Positions 25,822 to 37,570 of a stretch of DNA of 64,000 nucleotides are shown in pieces. This DNA is from Acanthamoeba castellanii str. Neff. Its lineage: Eukaryota; Discosea; Longamoebia; Acanthamoebidae. Below the pieces are notes generated by a model, which made no database searches, was not told the origin of the DNA, and saw nothing but the letters and a program-made list of their open reading frames with translations. The DNA lies in NCBI RefSeq assembly GCF_000313135.1, contig NW_004457671.1, positions 34,797 to 98,796 on the forward strand, written 5' to 3'. Made by a program: the position numbers and the translations under genes. The number at the start of each line of letters is the position of its first letter. Position 1 is the stretch's first letter.

Positions 25822-26785
25822 TGACGTCACCACGCAATTTTTTTATGGCAGTGTAGTGTTGGATTGGCTGGCAAGGGACTATAGATGGAGGGGAACCGTG
25901 TGAACGAGTACAGGTGTTGACATCACCACATGCCTTGAATGTTGTCTCATACATGTGGCAGTTATGGTGTTGGTGTTGGTGCGCAATTCTTTTGTTTGAT
26001 GGTGATGACATCAACTGGTGGAAGGGTTTGTTGTTGAGTTGTTGGGAACCGCTCAGCCCCTCGGAATGGAGGGACGAGCAGGCCACCACTTTCAGTGATG
26101 TAGACTATGAACCAAAGACGAAATGCAATGGATGATTAGTACCTTCCCCACAGGCCCACTGGCCCACTTCAATGCTCTCCACCCGCCACCCATTATGGGA
26201 CCATCGTAACAGTCGCACAACCACACCAGAAAAAAGAACGAAGGACAGAATAACGTTAAAAAAACAGAATAAAGAACGAAAGCAAGAAGGGCTCACTCAG
26301 GACCTCAAGAAGGCCCACATCACCCCGTGCCATGTGGTCCTGCCTTGTATGTGTCTTGTGTGCGTGTGCTGTGCGGCGTGTCACAACCAACGTCAGTGTC
26401 AGCAACAAACCTTTGATCACATGGACCATACACACTATGCACACGATACACACACACACACGACACACACCACAATACTGTGATGCACAGATGGATGATC
26501 GACAATATTGAGGTTTCAGTGGTGAAATCTCAATGTTGTGCTGTTTGACCGCCACTGGAGGACGAGCGGCAGACGGCGTCTTCTCGCAACAAGGTGGACG
26601 CGGTGACCGATCTTTGCATCGTTGTCCTCGCCGCTTTCTGTTCCAATGAGTCGTGTGGCGTGGACGACATTGATGATGAATGGGGGTAACAAAATGCACC
26701 AGTCGTACTTCTTCACCTTTTTAGCCGCAAGCACTGGACCAGAGTCTATATAGGGGGGAGGGGGGAAGGGTGGTGATACAGCGCA
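25822..26785. other. Intergenic region with a dispersed repeat copy
   Basis: Nearly 1 kb between two genes. It holds the minus-oriented repeat copy B (26030-26225) and, at 26285-26345, a block similar in reverse orientation to 36840-36900, so the element is longer than the best-conserved 190 bp. An open frame at 25914-26135 ends in the same peptide tail (WRDEQATT then EPKTKCNG) as an open frame near 36524, but this may reflect repeat identity rather than a gene. Confidence 0.5.
26030..26225 (-). repeat. Dispersed structured repeat, copy B
   Basis: Reverse complement is nearly identical to 36440-36640 (copy A) over about 190 bp, from TGGTCCCATAATGGGTGG to GCGGTTCCCAACAACTCAAC. Two adjacent hairpins are predicted in the right half: CATCACT/AGTGGTG with loop GAA, and CCCTC/GAGGG with loop CATTCC. 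Confidence 0.85.
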
Positions 26786-29700
26786 TCAGTGGTGGTGCGG
26801 TGAGGTGAAGCGGAACAGGGGCACGTCGCCCGTCAGCAGAGAAGGCGGCGGGAGCAACGGCACCGGCCGCGCCGCCTCGCCCTTGCCCGCGCCCCTCGCC
26901 AGAGGAACCAGCATCGCCGCCCAATTCGCCTGATGACACACGGCACACGACACACGACACACGACACACGACACACGACACACACGACACACACGACACA
27001 CACGACACACGACACACACGACACACGACACACGCACACAAGGGAAATGAATAATTATAATAAGTAAAAGAATTATCCCAAAGGCAAATGGATGATTTGT
27101 AAATCAATAAATATTTCACCTGGTGGCGCAGGGAGTTGTTGGCGGAGAGGGCGGCGTGCAGGGCGGGAAGGGCGGCCTGCTGCGGGTCGATCGCGGCGCC
27201 CTTGGTCGAGGCCAGCAGCGTGGTGGCCGCCAAGTGCCGATAGGCCCTGCAACCACCCGTAACACGCATTGTCATCGCACGACACACGCATGACGCGACA
27301 CACGACACACACGACACACACGACACACACGACACACACGACACACGACACACGACACATGAGAGACGCACGAGGGGTCGAGGCGTGCGGCAAGGCGGAA
27401 GGCCTCGATGGCGCACTTCCAGTCGGTCGACTTGGCCGCGCCGTGCCCGAAGGCGAGGCAGTAGTGGACCAGCTTCGCCTTCTCCGTCTGCCCCTTCGTG
27501 GCGCCGCTCTCGTTTCCATCATCGCCGCCGCCGACGCCGCCGAACTGGGCCTCGACCGCGTCGTCGTCGGCGTCGTTGGTGTTATTGTCGACGGCCTTGG
27601 TCGTGGCCGATTGGCCGGCTTGCTCGTCGGCGTTGTCATTGTTGTTGTCGACCAGCTGGAGCTCCGACGCGAGCGAGGTGGCGAGGGCGACGCCCTCTGC
27701 GTAGAGCGAATGTCGCTCGCAGATCGCCAGCTGTGACCACCGAGATACGTGAGCGTGAGCGTGTGCGGTGGTGCGTGCGCAATGGTACACGTCTGTGTGC
27801 GGTGGTGCGCGTGTGTCGTGCGATGAAGGTGTACTTTGTTCCATGGAGAGACGCCACGCAGGCGAAGGGCATGGGGCTCGTGGCCCAGGAGAGCCAGCAG
27901 CCGAGCCATCTGCTCATGGCACGCCGCGTCCGTCTTGTCGGCCCTATCAACGCATTGCCCGTTGAGGACCGCGGCACACATGCAACACGACACGCAACAC
28001 GACACACGACACACGACACACGACACACGACACACACGACACCGCGGGTAGGGGTACCAGATGACGGCTTCGTCGACCGAGGGAAGGGTGACCAGGAGGT
28101 AGAACTTGAGGAGGGCGTGGTTGACCGCCACCTTGACCACGTCTCCGGTGATCGTGAGCACACCCAGCTCGCCCTGGACGCGCGCGCGACGTTGTAGACC
28201 TTAGCACGGCGCACACGACACCGCACACACACACGACACGCGCCGCATACACCGACATACGACACGCGCCGCACACGCACGCATGGCGTACCTGGGGCAG
28301 GAAAGCGAGGATGGAGAGCGGAGGGGGAGGGCGGAGGGCGATGGGGCGGCGGGAGTCGCCGTGGGAGGCGGCTTCCAGCTGCCAGTCGTTCTCGCCCTGC
28401 GACAGCGAGGCCAGCACGATCGTGCCCAGCGGATGCGCTCCCATCATCACTGCCGGTCCGCACGCATGGTATGAGCCATGTGTGCGCACACAACGCACGA
28501 CACGCACCGCACACGACACACGACACACGACACGCGACACGCGCGAGAGTGGCAAGTGGCGTACGGCAGCGGATCTGTCGGTCGGTGGCGAAGAAGAGGC
28601 ACGAGTTGGCCCACACGGCGGACACCATGCGATGCTCGGCGCGCACCACCTCCGTCATCCCGTTATCTTCGATCGATCTGTGGCCGCAGAACAGGTCAAC
28701 ACACCACACACACACACACACACACACACCACACACACACACACACCACACGACGCACACACACACGCACACACACACGCGACACACACACACGACACGC
28801 GCACGACACACCGCACACGAGGGGTGGGGGTATACGAAAGGGAAAAGACGCGGATGGAGGACGGTAGCGCGATGGCGCACAGTTTGCTCTCCTCGTCCCA
28901 CACCCCAAAGTCGGCCGATGGAATCGCCCTACGTTCCCCCCCCCACTCTCCACATTCAGTTGACTGGAACGCGACACGCGCCACCGCACACGACACGCGA
29001 CACGCGACGCACACGGGAGGAGGGCCGACGTACAGGGTGGAGGGGCGGTACGGGCCGTCACGGCCGATCTTCTGCGAGCCGCGGACGAGGAACCTGAGCA
29101 GCGGCGGACTCGGCTTGCTGTCACCCCGCACCGGCTGTACAGACCCAGTCGTCAGCCCGACACACGACACGCACGACACACGGCACGCACGACACGCACG
29201 GCGCGCACGACACGCGCGCGTACCGGAGGGATGGGTTGGTATTTGAGACCGATCACGGGTCCAGACTGGAGCGACTCGAGGACCTCGCCCTCGACGTCGG
29301 TGTCGATGTCGGCGCCGGTGTCGGCCACGCGGCCCGAGTCGACGACCAGGAACTTGACCGCCATCGAGAACTGCCGCGGGCTGAGGGCGTCCTTCTTCTT
29401 TTTCTTCTCCTTCTCGTTCACCACCGGCGTCACTGCACGGGCCACCACACACGTGTGAGCTACGCGCGTGTGCGGTGGTGCGTGTGCGGTGGTGCGTGTG
29501 CGGTGAGGGGGGGACCAGGGATGGACTCGAGGACGGCGAGCACGTCCTGTTGCTGGTCCGCGGGCGAGCGCCAGGCGAGGCTCTTGGCCTTGCCCTCGTG
29601 CACGCACTGCCACGACGTCGTGTCCAACACCTGAACTCCGCACACACGACACGACACGACACGCACCACGCGCGCACGACACGACACACACCGCACAGAC

Positions 29701-32065
29701 CGCACACGCGGTGAGTTTCGTATATACAACAACAACAATGATTGGAGGGGGGGACCTGGAAGGAGGTGTCGTCGTAGGTGACGGTGAGGTGGCGGTAGGA
29801 AGGGCTGGCCTGCAGACGCACGGCGCCCTTCTTGGACAGAATGTGCGCCTTCGCCACCTTGCTACTGCTCACGCGCGCCCCACCACACCACCCAACACCA
29901 CCCAACACCCGTCGCCGCCGCCGTGTCAGGAGGCATCGTCATCGCCGAGCCAAGGAGAGGAGGCGACGCACTTGTTGAAGTCGCGGGTGAAGATGGCCTC
30001 GCCCTCCCGCAGGTAGTAGATGTAACCGGCGGCCGACGGACGCGGAGGCACCACCGTGACACCAGTCGCCCTGCCCAGCACACGTTAGAACGCGCGCGTG
30101 TGCGTGTGCGTGTGCGGCGTGTGCGTGTGCGTGTGCGTGTGCGTGTGCCGGTGAGGTACGGGTTGGGGCGGGGCGGGGCGAGGACGAAGAAGCCGGGCCG
30201 GGCGAGGCACAGGAGGTGGGTGCCCCAGGAGTGGACGGCGAGGCCGACCACCTTGCGCGGCTTGAGCTCCTTCTTGAAGGCCGGCAGCAGGTCCAGGTCC
30301 AGGAACGGCTCCGCGTTGGTGCTCGCCGTGAACTGCTCGTCCAGTATGTACACCTGGTCCGCCCCATCGCTTGAGATCACGACACACAACGCGCACGACC
30401 GCACACGCACACGCGACACGACACGCGCGGGGTGCGTACCTTGGAGCTGTCCTTGACGCAGGCCAAGAGTGAGTAGGGCGGGAAGTGGTGGACGGAGGTA
30501 ATGGCGTGCTTGAGCGGGTTCTTGGTCCGCAGGACCTCCTTGTGCTCGGTCAAGCCCCACACCACCGTGGACCTGGCACCAATCAATCCACACCGCACGA
30601 CACGCACAGAGACGCACACACGCAACACGCACGACACGACACGACACACACGACACGCGCGCACGCACACGCGCAACACCACACGTGCGTTGAGCGGGAA
30701 TGAATTGACGAAATCGAAGGAGGGGCGTGAGTACTTCTCGGAGGAGGCCACCAGGTGATCCGTGAAGGCGTCGTAGGCGAGGCTGGTGATCGCTCCATCA
30801 GGACCCTGATCCGCCGCGCGCGCGTACACGCACGCACGCAAGACACACACGACGCACACACGCACACGCACACACACACACACACGACGCACACACGCAC
30901 GCGTTGAGATGAAAGGGCCGCGGAGGGCGGAGGGGAATCAAACCTTCTTCTGGTCGTAGGAGGGGATGGGCTTCTGCTCCGAATTGGGCACGAGGGGGCA
31001 CTTCCAGAACACGAGCGCCTTGCCGTCGTCGCCCGCCGCAACCACCTCGCCCGTGATCTCATTCGCACCCTTGAGAACACGCGCCGCCCCACACCCGTGT
31101 GAGTTTGCTTGCGAGCGTGTGCGGCGCGCGTGTGCGGTGGTGCGTGTGCGGCGTGCGTGTGCGACACAGGGAAAGGTGGTGTACCAATCGAGCGAAGATG
31201 GCGACGATTGGCTTGGAGCTGGTCGAGGTCAGCGTGAGCGTGCGCGCCCAGCGCGCGCAGTCCCAGAGCCGCACCTGGCCGTCGGCGCAGGCGAACGCGA
31301 TGACCGACGATCGAGGGAAGAAGTCGACCGTCAGCGCTGCCTTGCCGTCCAGCGCGGCCAGGCTCACGTGGCGCACGGCTTGCGACTGTGGCACCACACG
31401 AGTTGTCACAAACCGTCGAACGAGCGCGAATTGAGCACGATTTGAGTGAGCGCGATTGACTGAGGTACCAGGTAGTCGAAGAAGGAGACGACGGAGTCGG
31501 TGGTGACCACCAGCCAGCGGCCCTCGGGCTTGTCCTCGGCCGACTGCTTCTCCGCATCGCTGCCACCCTCGTTGGCCCTCTGCATCGGTTGGCCATCAAA
31601 TCGTTAACGGGCGCACGACACACACGACACACACACAACCACCGCACGACACGCGGACGATGTTGAATGGGTGGTGGGAAGTACTGTGGAGAGGAGCTTG
31701 TGATGAACAGTGTAGGAATCGTAGAAGGTGAGCGAGTGGATGTTCACGCCCTTCTTGTCCGGCACTGCGGTGGTCCAGTGATCGGCGCCCAGCGCCGCGA
31801 TCACCACCTTCTTCTCCACATTCCACACCTGCGGACAACACCAGGTGCTTAGTTGTCTCCTCCCCCCTCTTCGTCTTCGCTCTTTTCTTCGTTTTTCGTT
31901 TTTCGTTCTTCGTTCTGTGCCAAGAGCGGGAAGGAGGAGTACCTCGATGAGGGAGTCGTCGTAGGCGAGAGCGACGAGTGGCAGGACGGGGTGGTGGGCC
32001 ACCGCCACTGGCCGGGCACCAGCCGGGTAGTCAGCCTGCAGAAGTATCTCCCAGCCTTGGTCCAT
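26786..32065 (-). CDS. TSET complex WD40 subunit TWD40-1/TTRAY-like
   Basis: Predicted subunit of TSET, an ancient adaptor-like complex for endocytic traffic at the plasma membrane. Starts MDQGWEILLQADY at 32065 and ends TGA at 26788-26786 after FTSPHHH; about 20 exons. The N-terminal half is beta-propeller repeats (VIAFACADGQVRLWDCARW, VVAAGDDGKALVFWKCP, HLLCLARPGFFVLAP). Several blocks fit plant TWD40-1 in order and spacing: LLACVKDSSKVYILD, AKSLAWRSPADQQQDVLAVL (plants: LLAWDTCRDRFAILE), a Lys-rich loop, SGPVIGLKYQPIP, FGVWDEESKLCAI, and VSAVWANSCLFFATD. The C-terminus is a helical solenoid (CAIEAFRLAARLDPS). Identification is by recalled family pattern, not a search; other WD40-solenoid trafficking proteins are the alternative. 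Introns are filled with ACACG, CA and GCGGTGGTGC repeats. Confidence 0.65.
26937..27036. repeat. ACACG/ACACACG tandem array in a TWD40-1-like intron
   Basis: Repeats of ACACGAC and ACACACGAC fill the intron just after the exon ending ANWAAMLVPL in gene order; a second array of the same units lies at 27292-27360 in the next intron. Confidence 0.85.
28698..28812. repeat. CA-rich microsatellite with ACACACG variants in a TWD40-1-like intron
   Basis: Over 100 bp of CA repeats interrupted by CACGACGC and ACACGCGAC. Lies in an intron between the exon encoding the FGVWDEESKLC block and the next. Confidence 0.85.
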
Positions 32066-32467
32066 GCGTGCTGATCCTAACCACAAAACAGCAACATTAT
32101 TTTTTTTTTTAATTTATCATAATTGCATTTATTTATTTGACTCAAAATCAGTAGCATTTTTATTGTTTTCATAATCAAGTATTCATTTAAATTAAAAATA
32201 TATTGTTCTGACGGGGTAATCAATCAAAGAGATGTAGATAGTTTAGTAGCGAACCTCAGGTAAGGCGGCAGACGAGTTATGTCGAGTAGGGGAGATGGGT
32301 TCTTCTGGATGATCTTGTGCGCGAACGTTGCCGGACTCACGTTCAGAATTTTAAATAATGAACTACAATAAAGGCCAATTAATTAAAAAAATGTGTGAGG
32401 CGGGGCATCGAATCCCGCCCTAGTCACACCATTTGATTTTGTGCATTTAATGGATTGATCAAAATGT
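32066..32467. other. AT-rich spacer between TWD40-1-like and uS10m genes
   Basis: About 400 bp, markedly AT-rich at 32090-32220, with no coding exon seen. It contains a tRNA-minihelix-like hairpin at 32393-32431 and should hold the TWD40-1-like promoter. Confidence 0.5.
32393..32431 (+). other. Hairpin resembling a tRNA acceptor/T-arm minihelix
   Basis: GTGTGA (32393-32398) can pair with TCACAC (32424-32429), and GGCGGG (32399-32404) with CCCGCC (32414-32419). The 9-base loop GCATCGAAT contains TCGAAT as in a T loop, and CCA follows the hairpin. No matching D arm or anticodon arm was found within 100 bp upstream, so it is not an intact tRNA gene. Confidence 0.35.
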
Positions 32468-33021
32468 TCAGGAGGGTGGCGTGGATGGGGAGCCGAGGGC
32501 GGCCTGGCGGGCCTCTTGCAGGGCCTGGGTGGCGGTGGTGGGCGGAGAGTAAAAGGAGCTCAAGTGGTGGTAGTTGTGTTCCCTGACCTTGACGCTGGCG
32601 ATGGGCTCCATCGTGTCCACCGTAAAATCGATGAACTTGCGGACCTGCTCCGGCGGACCCTCGATCCAGATGAGTCGCTTGTGCGTCCTGATCTCGAAGT
32701 GCTCGTAGCTCTTCTTGTGCTTGAAAGGACTGCGCAGGAGGGCGAATCTCTTGTGGCGCGTCGGCAGCGGAATGGGACCCACCCGCTTCATTCCGACCAT
32801 CTCGGCCGCAGTGGCAATGTCCTGCGCCACCTTGGCCACTCTAACGGCCACAGTTGGCATCCATCAGAATCACATTTACAAAATCCAAAATCGCGGGGCC
32901 ATAAATGCGCGAAAATGCGCGGCATAGACAGGAAGAGAGGAATAATAACACGAAGAACGGAGCAGGTGCAGCACCTCTTGTGGTAGCCAGAGATCACGAG
33001 CTCAGCCTTTCTCCAGCTCAT
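32468..33021 (-). CDS. MRPS10: Mitochondrial small-subunit ribosomal protein uS10m
   Basis: Head protein of the mitochondrial small ribosomal subunit. Exon 1 33021-32975 and exon 2 32840-32468 join in phase (139 residues). The S10 core is clear: MSWRKAELVISGYHKRVAKV starts the fold, then VGPIPLPTRHKRFALLRSP, YEHFEIRTHKRLIWIEGP and DFTVDTMEPIASVKV, equivalent to the bacterial GPIPLPT, EIRTHKR and PTEKT..L blocks. There is little or no presequence before the fold, so import may use an internal signal. The tail is Ala/Ser/Pro-rich. The divergent CASC3 gene starts 164 bp away. Confidence 0.88.
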
Positions 33022-33184
33022 CTTGTTTGTGTTGAAATCGCTCTAGAAGCGCAAGAAAGAAAATAATTCTGCTTGGAAAATCGAAAATCGAAATAAAAAC
33101 AAGATCCAAGCAACCAAGTGCCATCTGTTGCGTTTCATCTCCTGTACAGTACAAGGAACCATCACTCAACAAAGACAAATCGAC

Positions 33185-36066
33185 ATGCGCAGGCGAGGAT
33201 TGGAACCCCATTCGTCCGACTCGGAGGAAAGCGAGGGCGAGGCCTCGCCATTGGGATCATCTGATAGCGAAAGTGAAGATGAGGCGCCCGTGTTGGCTAG
33301 ACGCAGGGGAGCACGAGGCGAAGAGGATGAAGGCGAGGAAGGCGCCGCCTCCGAATCACAGAGCGACTCTGACCAGATCGATACAGACACCGAAGATGAC
33401 AGCGACGTCAGCAGCGATGAGGAGAACACCAAGCCTGCGCCCACGGCAATCGCCAAGAGGCCTACGCCCGCTGCCGGCACTGGCAAGAAGGAAGAGACCG
33501 ATGGAGGCAGAGGGAGAGGCAGAGGGAGAGGAGGAGTTACGCAGAGACCCGCCCCAGCAGCAGCATCAAGTGGTAACGGAGGACGAGCCAAGGCGCAACA
33601 GCAGAATCAGACTCAGAGTCAATCTGGCGCGAAGAAGCTCGTGTACCGACCCAAGAATGCCGCGCCTGCAGAGGGATCATCCGCGATCTCGGCCGAGGGG
33701 GAATGGGGCGATATGGAATCTTCATCTCCCGCGCCTGTGCGGGGAGCTGGTAGAGGACGAGGAAAGAAGGGAGATGGGACACGGCCAGCAAGAAACAAGC
33801 GAGACCGTAACGTCAAGAGAGAGGACGCCAACGCCACGGCTGACCAGCAGCAGATTACGCCACCAGTAGAGGGGGGAGATGGCGCTACCCAACCTCCGCC
33901 GCCGCGGGCTCATCAAGAGGTCTCGAAACAGGGCAGGCAGAGGCGAGGTCGGAAGCAGCAGCCCGCTACTCGCGTCGCTCCCTCGGACGGCGATCAATCT
34001 GCAGGAGCTCCCACTACGCAGCCATCTTCGACCGAAGATGCAGATGCAGAGCAAGTGGTGGGCGAAGGCGGCTCGGGCGAAGGCGGTGAAGAGGGAGGAC
34101 CGCATAGGAAGGACAACAAGAAGAAGCCCGACCCCGACGACCCCCAGTTCGTGCCGCGCGGCCGCTTCTTCATGCATGACGACCGCTACGGCGGGAAGGG
34201 ACCCGGGCCTCGTCCACCTCGTCAGCGCCCCGATGACGCCTACGATGCCGAGCAGGAGGAGATCTGGATGCACGACGGCTACGAGCGACTCGCGCGCGAG
34301 GAGCGTGATGGACGGGTACTACGAACGGCTCGAGCGCTTTGTTGTGTGTCGCGCGTGTGCGTGTGTGTCGTGTCAAACATTCGTCGCGTGGCTGACTTTG
34401 TAGCTGCACCCGTCGACAGAAGGGAAGAAGTAGGCGACGTGGGAAGCAGGCCGCCGGTGGTGGCCGGGGCGGAGGTGCCGCAGCGGCACCTGAGCCGGGC
34501 GTCGCTGATGGAGGCGCCCAGCACCCCTCGGCGACTGCCGCCGCCTCACCTGCTGCAGGCCGTGGGGAGTCCGGCAAGCGCGCCAGGGGCAAGGGACAGC
34601 GTCAGCCCTCTGGCGGACGTGGCACCCAGCAGGCCGGCGCCAACCAGCCCGTACAAGGTTCTCCTCCGCGTCGCTCGACCACTTGCCGAGTGGGCTTTTT
34701 CTAAAACGTCAGGCTCGGTTCGTGGTTACATGCGTGTACACATGCAGATCACGCCACATCACCGATGGGCAATGGTGTCGCTGGTGGCTCGAAGCGCTAT
34801 TCATCGCAGCGCGTGGCCACCACGGACGAAGCGGCCTCGCTTGCGGCGAAGGCTGTTGCCGCGGCCGTGTCGTCGACCGGCGCCCCCATCAACCCGGCCG
34901 TTGCCGCCGCCGGTGGCGGTCACTCGCCCCACTTTGCCCCAGGCGGGTATGCATCGAGCCCCATCCGGCCCAACGCCCAGCCATTCCGACCCAAGGGCCG
35001 AGGTATGCAAAGCACGCGCGCGTACCGTGCGTACATTGCGCACGTGTGTCGTGTCGTGTCGCTCATCACTCCTTCCGTCGTCGGGTTGGTTTCCCAGGGA
35101 ACGGCGCCAGCACGCTGTACGTCCCGATGGGCTACGGCCCGTACGTGCCCGAGTACGGCGCCGGCGCGACCTACTACCCGCCGCCGCCGGCCTTCCCCGC
35201 CTACGGCTACACCCAGGGCGGCCAGTTCCCCGAACCCAACAAGTACGGCTCGTTCGCTCTCTCTCGCTCGCATGCCATGGCTCGAAATAAGACCCGCAGA
35301 CCTGACTGACTTCTTGCGTGTGTTGGCCGAACGAACTATTGCAGCTATCTGGAACCGGACCCGGCGATCATCGATGCGTCGGTGCCGACGTACCAGATGG
35401 CCGCCGCAGCCGCCGCAGCAGCAGCGCCGGCGCCGCCCACCGAGGCGGGTGGCCCCGATCCTACGATGATGAACCCACAGCTCACCCCCTACGGCGCCTA
35501 TCCGCCTCCGTTTTTCTACACCGCACCCGTCTACCACCCGTACATGGTACGCACGCGTGCCTGACATTTCTTTCCTGCGTCGCCATCACTACCACGTTGT
35601 TCACTCTTCGTTCTTCTTCGTTCTTTGAACGACTCAGGGCGATCACCAAAGCGGCGGTGGACGGGGACGGGGCCGAGGCCGAGGCCACCACCACATGGCA
35701 CCTCCGCCGATGCAGGGCACCGTCTACTATCCTCCACCGGTCATCGAGGGCGAGGCCGAGGGCATGTATGAGGAACAGGACAGGTTTGGCTCTTCCGCCG
35801 AAGAGACAACCTCCGCGGAACAGGTCGAGGTAATGAACGGCAACGGCCACGACAACGGTAACGGCCACGGCGAGGACGCAACATCGCTGGCGCCACAGCA
35901 ACAGCCGCAGCCGCTGCCGCAGCCTGCGATGATCAGTCCTGCGGCCAAGGCCGCCGGATCTAAGATGCGCGCCAAGGCGCCCAAGTGGGTGCCCAAGGCC
36001 GCGGCGAATGCAAACACGAACGCGAACACGACCCCGATGAGCGATGCCGAGACAGCCGCCTCATGA
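33185..36066 (+). CDS. CASC3: CASC3/MLN51 (Barentsz)-like exon junction complex protein
   Basis: Core exon-junction-complex component that clamps eIF4A3 on spliced mRNA. The diagnostic Btz/SELOR motif is DPDDPQFVPRGRFFMHDDR, near 34130-34190. It is preceded by an acidic, Ser-rich, RGG-containing N-terminus and followed by IWMHDGYERLAREERD, matching the second half of the eIF4A3-binding segment. Later exons encode Gly/Arg-rich and Pro/Tyr/Ala-rich disordered tails (VPMGYGPYVPEYGAG, then YLEPDPAIID) and the end ETAAS with TGA 36064-36066. I chose the Met at 33185; an in-frame Met at 33128 would add 19 residues with no motif. The tight link to splicing is notable in a genome whose introns are so repeat-rich. 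Confidence 0.85.
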
Positions 36067-36439
36067 GACCCGGTCTCACGTGCGTCGATCGGCTCTTTCG
36101 CCACGCCACCAAGCTCTTCGAATTGGGCGTGTCCGCCGCGAGTGACCTCCGCCCGCCCGGGAAGCACGTTCATCACCACTAGCACTGCCGAAAGCCGGCT
36201 CGGGGGTTACCCCCTCAGCGAGCTGCCGCAAACTACCACTCGCGCGACATGCGGCCAGTCCCGCGCCCGGGTCGTCTCCGCGCCGGGACGCACCTCTCTT
36301 ATGCCTTCTGCTTCCCTTCTCTCTGTCAACTCTTCATCCACATCCACACGGTCGTTGGGCTCATGCGCTTGCACAGCCACCTTACAAAACCAGCCCGATC
36401 GACAACAAAACAACCTTTCCTTCGTTCTTTGTGGTTTTG

Positions 36440-36640
36440 TGCGAATGGCGAAGGTGGTCCCATAATGGGTGGAGGGTGGAGAGCATTGAAGTGGGCCAGT
36501 GGCCCTGTGGGGAAAGGTACTAATCATCCATTGCATTTCGTCTTTGGTTCATGGTCTACATCACTTAAAGTGGTGGCCTGCTCGTCCCTCCATTCCGAGG
36601 GGCTGAGCGGTTCCCAACAACTCAACAACAACAACATAAT
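36440..36640 (+). repeat. Dispersed structured repeat, copy A
   Basis: About 190 bp, almost identical to the inverted copy B at 26030-26225. Contains two neighbouring potential hairpins, CATCACT(TAA)AGTGGTG and CCCTC(CATTCC)GAGGG, followed by the invariant GCGGTTCCCAACAACT. Confidence 0.85.
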
Positions 36641-37184
36641 CCTGCCCCTCGTCATCACATAATGATACACCAAGCACACCGGTTGCACCATCATAACAAG
36701 GACACGTATTGCGCTTAAAGCACCACCGCACAACTGCGCTTCATGGCCCTGGGCGCTGCCGCAGAAAGCCTGGAGCACCAGGTCCACCAAAAAAGAAGAT
36801 GAAAAGCTGGTGGTTGCGTCATGGGTTAGTATGGCGCAGGGTGATGTGGGCGTCGGCCTCGCCACAGGGCTCAAGACCCTCTTTAGGTCCTGAGCCCCTT
36901 CGTGCGGGAGGCCACCACACAACGCCCCCCGCCATGAGCAGTGCCGGAGGTTCCATCGAAGTAACCCATCGACAAAGGCACCAAGCTCACACTGCAATCT
37001 ATCAGCCATGCCTGGTTGAGGCCTACCCCACACGCCCGCTTCCTTGATTGTGGGATGATCAGAATGCGAGCTGATCTTGCTTTCGTTCTTTATTCTGTTT
37101 CGTTCTTTCTTTTTCCCCCGGCCTTGGTGCACGACAAAGAAGCTTGTGTCGGTTCAGCCAAAACGCTCCAATTGACTAAGCAGG

Positions 37185-37380
37185 GTCCCACAATGAGTGA
37201 AGAAGGCCCAGCGTTGAAGTAGTCAGGTGGAGGACCAGGTGCAGTACAAGAATCAACCCTTAGTAGCAAGAGCGAACAGGTTCACAGTTTACACCTCTGA
37301 AAGAGGTGGCCTGCTCGTTCCTCTATTCCGAGGAGCTGAGCGGTTCCCAACAACTGAAAAACAATACTTTCACATAACAA
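37185..37380 (+). repeat. Dispersed structured repeat, copy C (diverged)
   Basis: Diverged relative of copies A and B, alignable from GGTCCCACAATGAGTG to GCGGTTCCCAACAACT. Both hairpins persist, with changed but still paired stems: CACCTCT(GAA)AGAGGTG and TCCTC(TATTCC)GAGGA. Confidence 0.75.
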
Positions 37381-37424
37381 TCAATGCACGGCAAAGATAT
37401 AAATTGTCTGTTCGCTCTGCTGTT

Positions 37425-37570
37425 GGGATGCACAGATGGTCAAGAGTTGATGTAGTCAGGTGGGGACAAGGAAAAGTCATTACCAACCGTAGCATACTCT
37501 GTCTCCGGTTCATAGTCTACAGAGCGCTCACCGCCCGTTCTTCGTCTCTCACAGCTCTCCTTTAGACCAA
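37425..37570 (+). repeat. Dispersed repeat, copy D (partial)
   Basis: Shares with copy C the block GATGTAGTCAGGTGG and with copies A/B the block GGTTCATAGTCTACA, but loses similarity where the hairpins would be. A partial or more ancient copy. Confidence 0.5.

Noticed and set aside
28311..29246. Plus-strand open frame with long Thr-His runs
   Set aside because: It crosses several TWD40-1-like introns and exons on the wrong strand and is made mostly of CA repeats.
32320..32436. Complete tRNA gene
   Set aside because: Only an acceptor/T-arm-like hairpin is present; no D arm, anticodon arm or matching 5' half was found, and the T loop is 9 instead of 7 bases.
33128..33184. Upstream Met at 33128 as the CASC3 start
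   Set aside because: The extra 19 residues show no motif and lie within the 164-bp divergent promoter; the Met at 33185 precedes the acidic region typical of the family.
36524..37132. Minus-strand 202-codon open frame as a real gene
   Set aside because: No family motif, no splice structure, and its end coincides with a dispersed repeat; kept only as a finding about the repeat.
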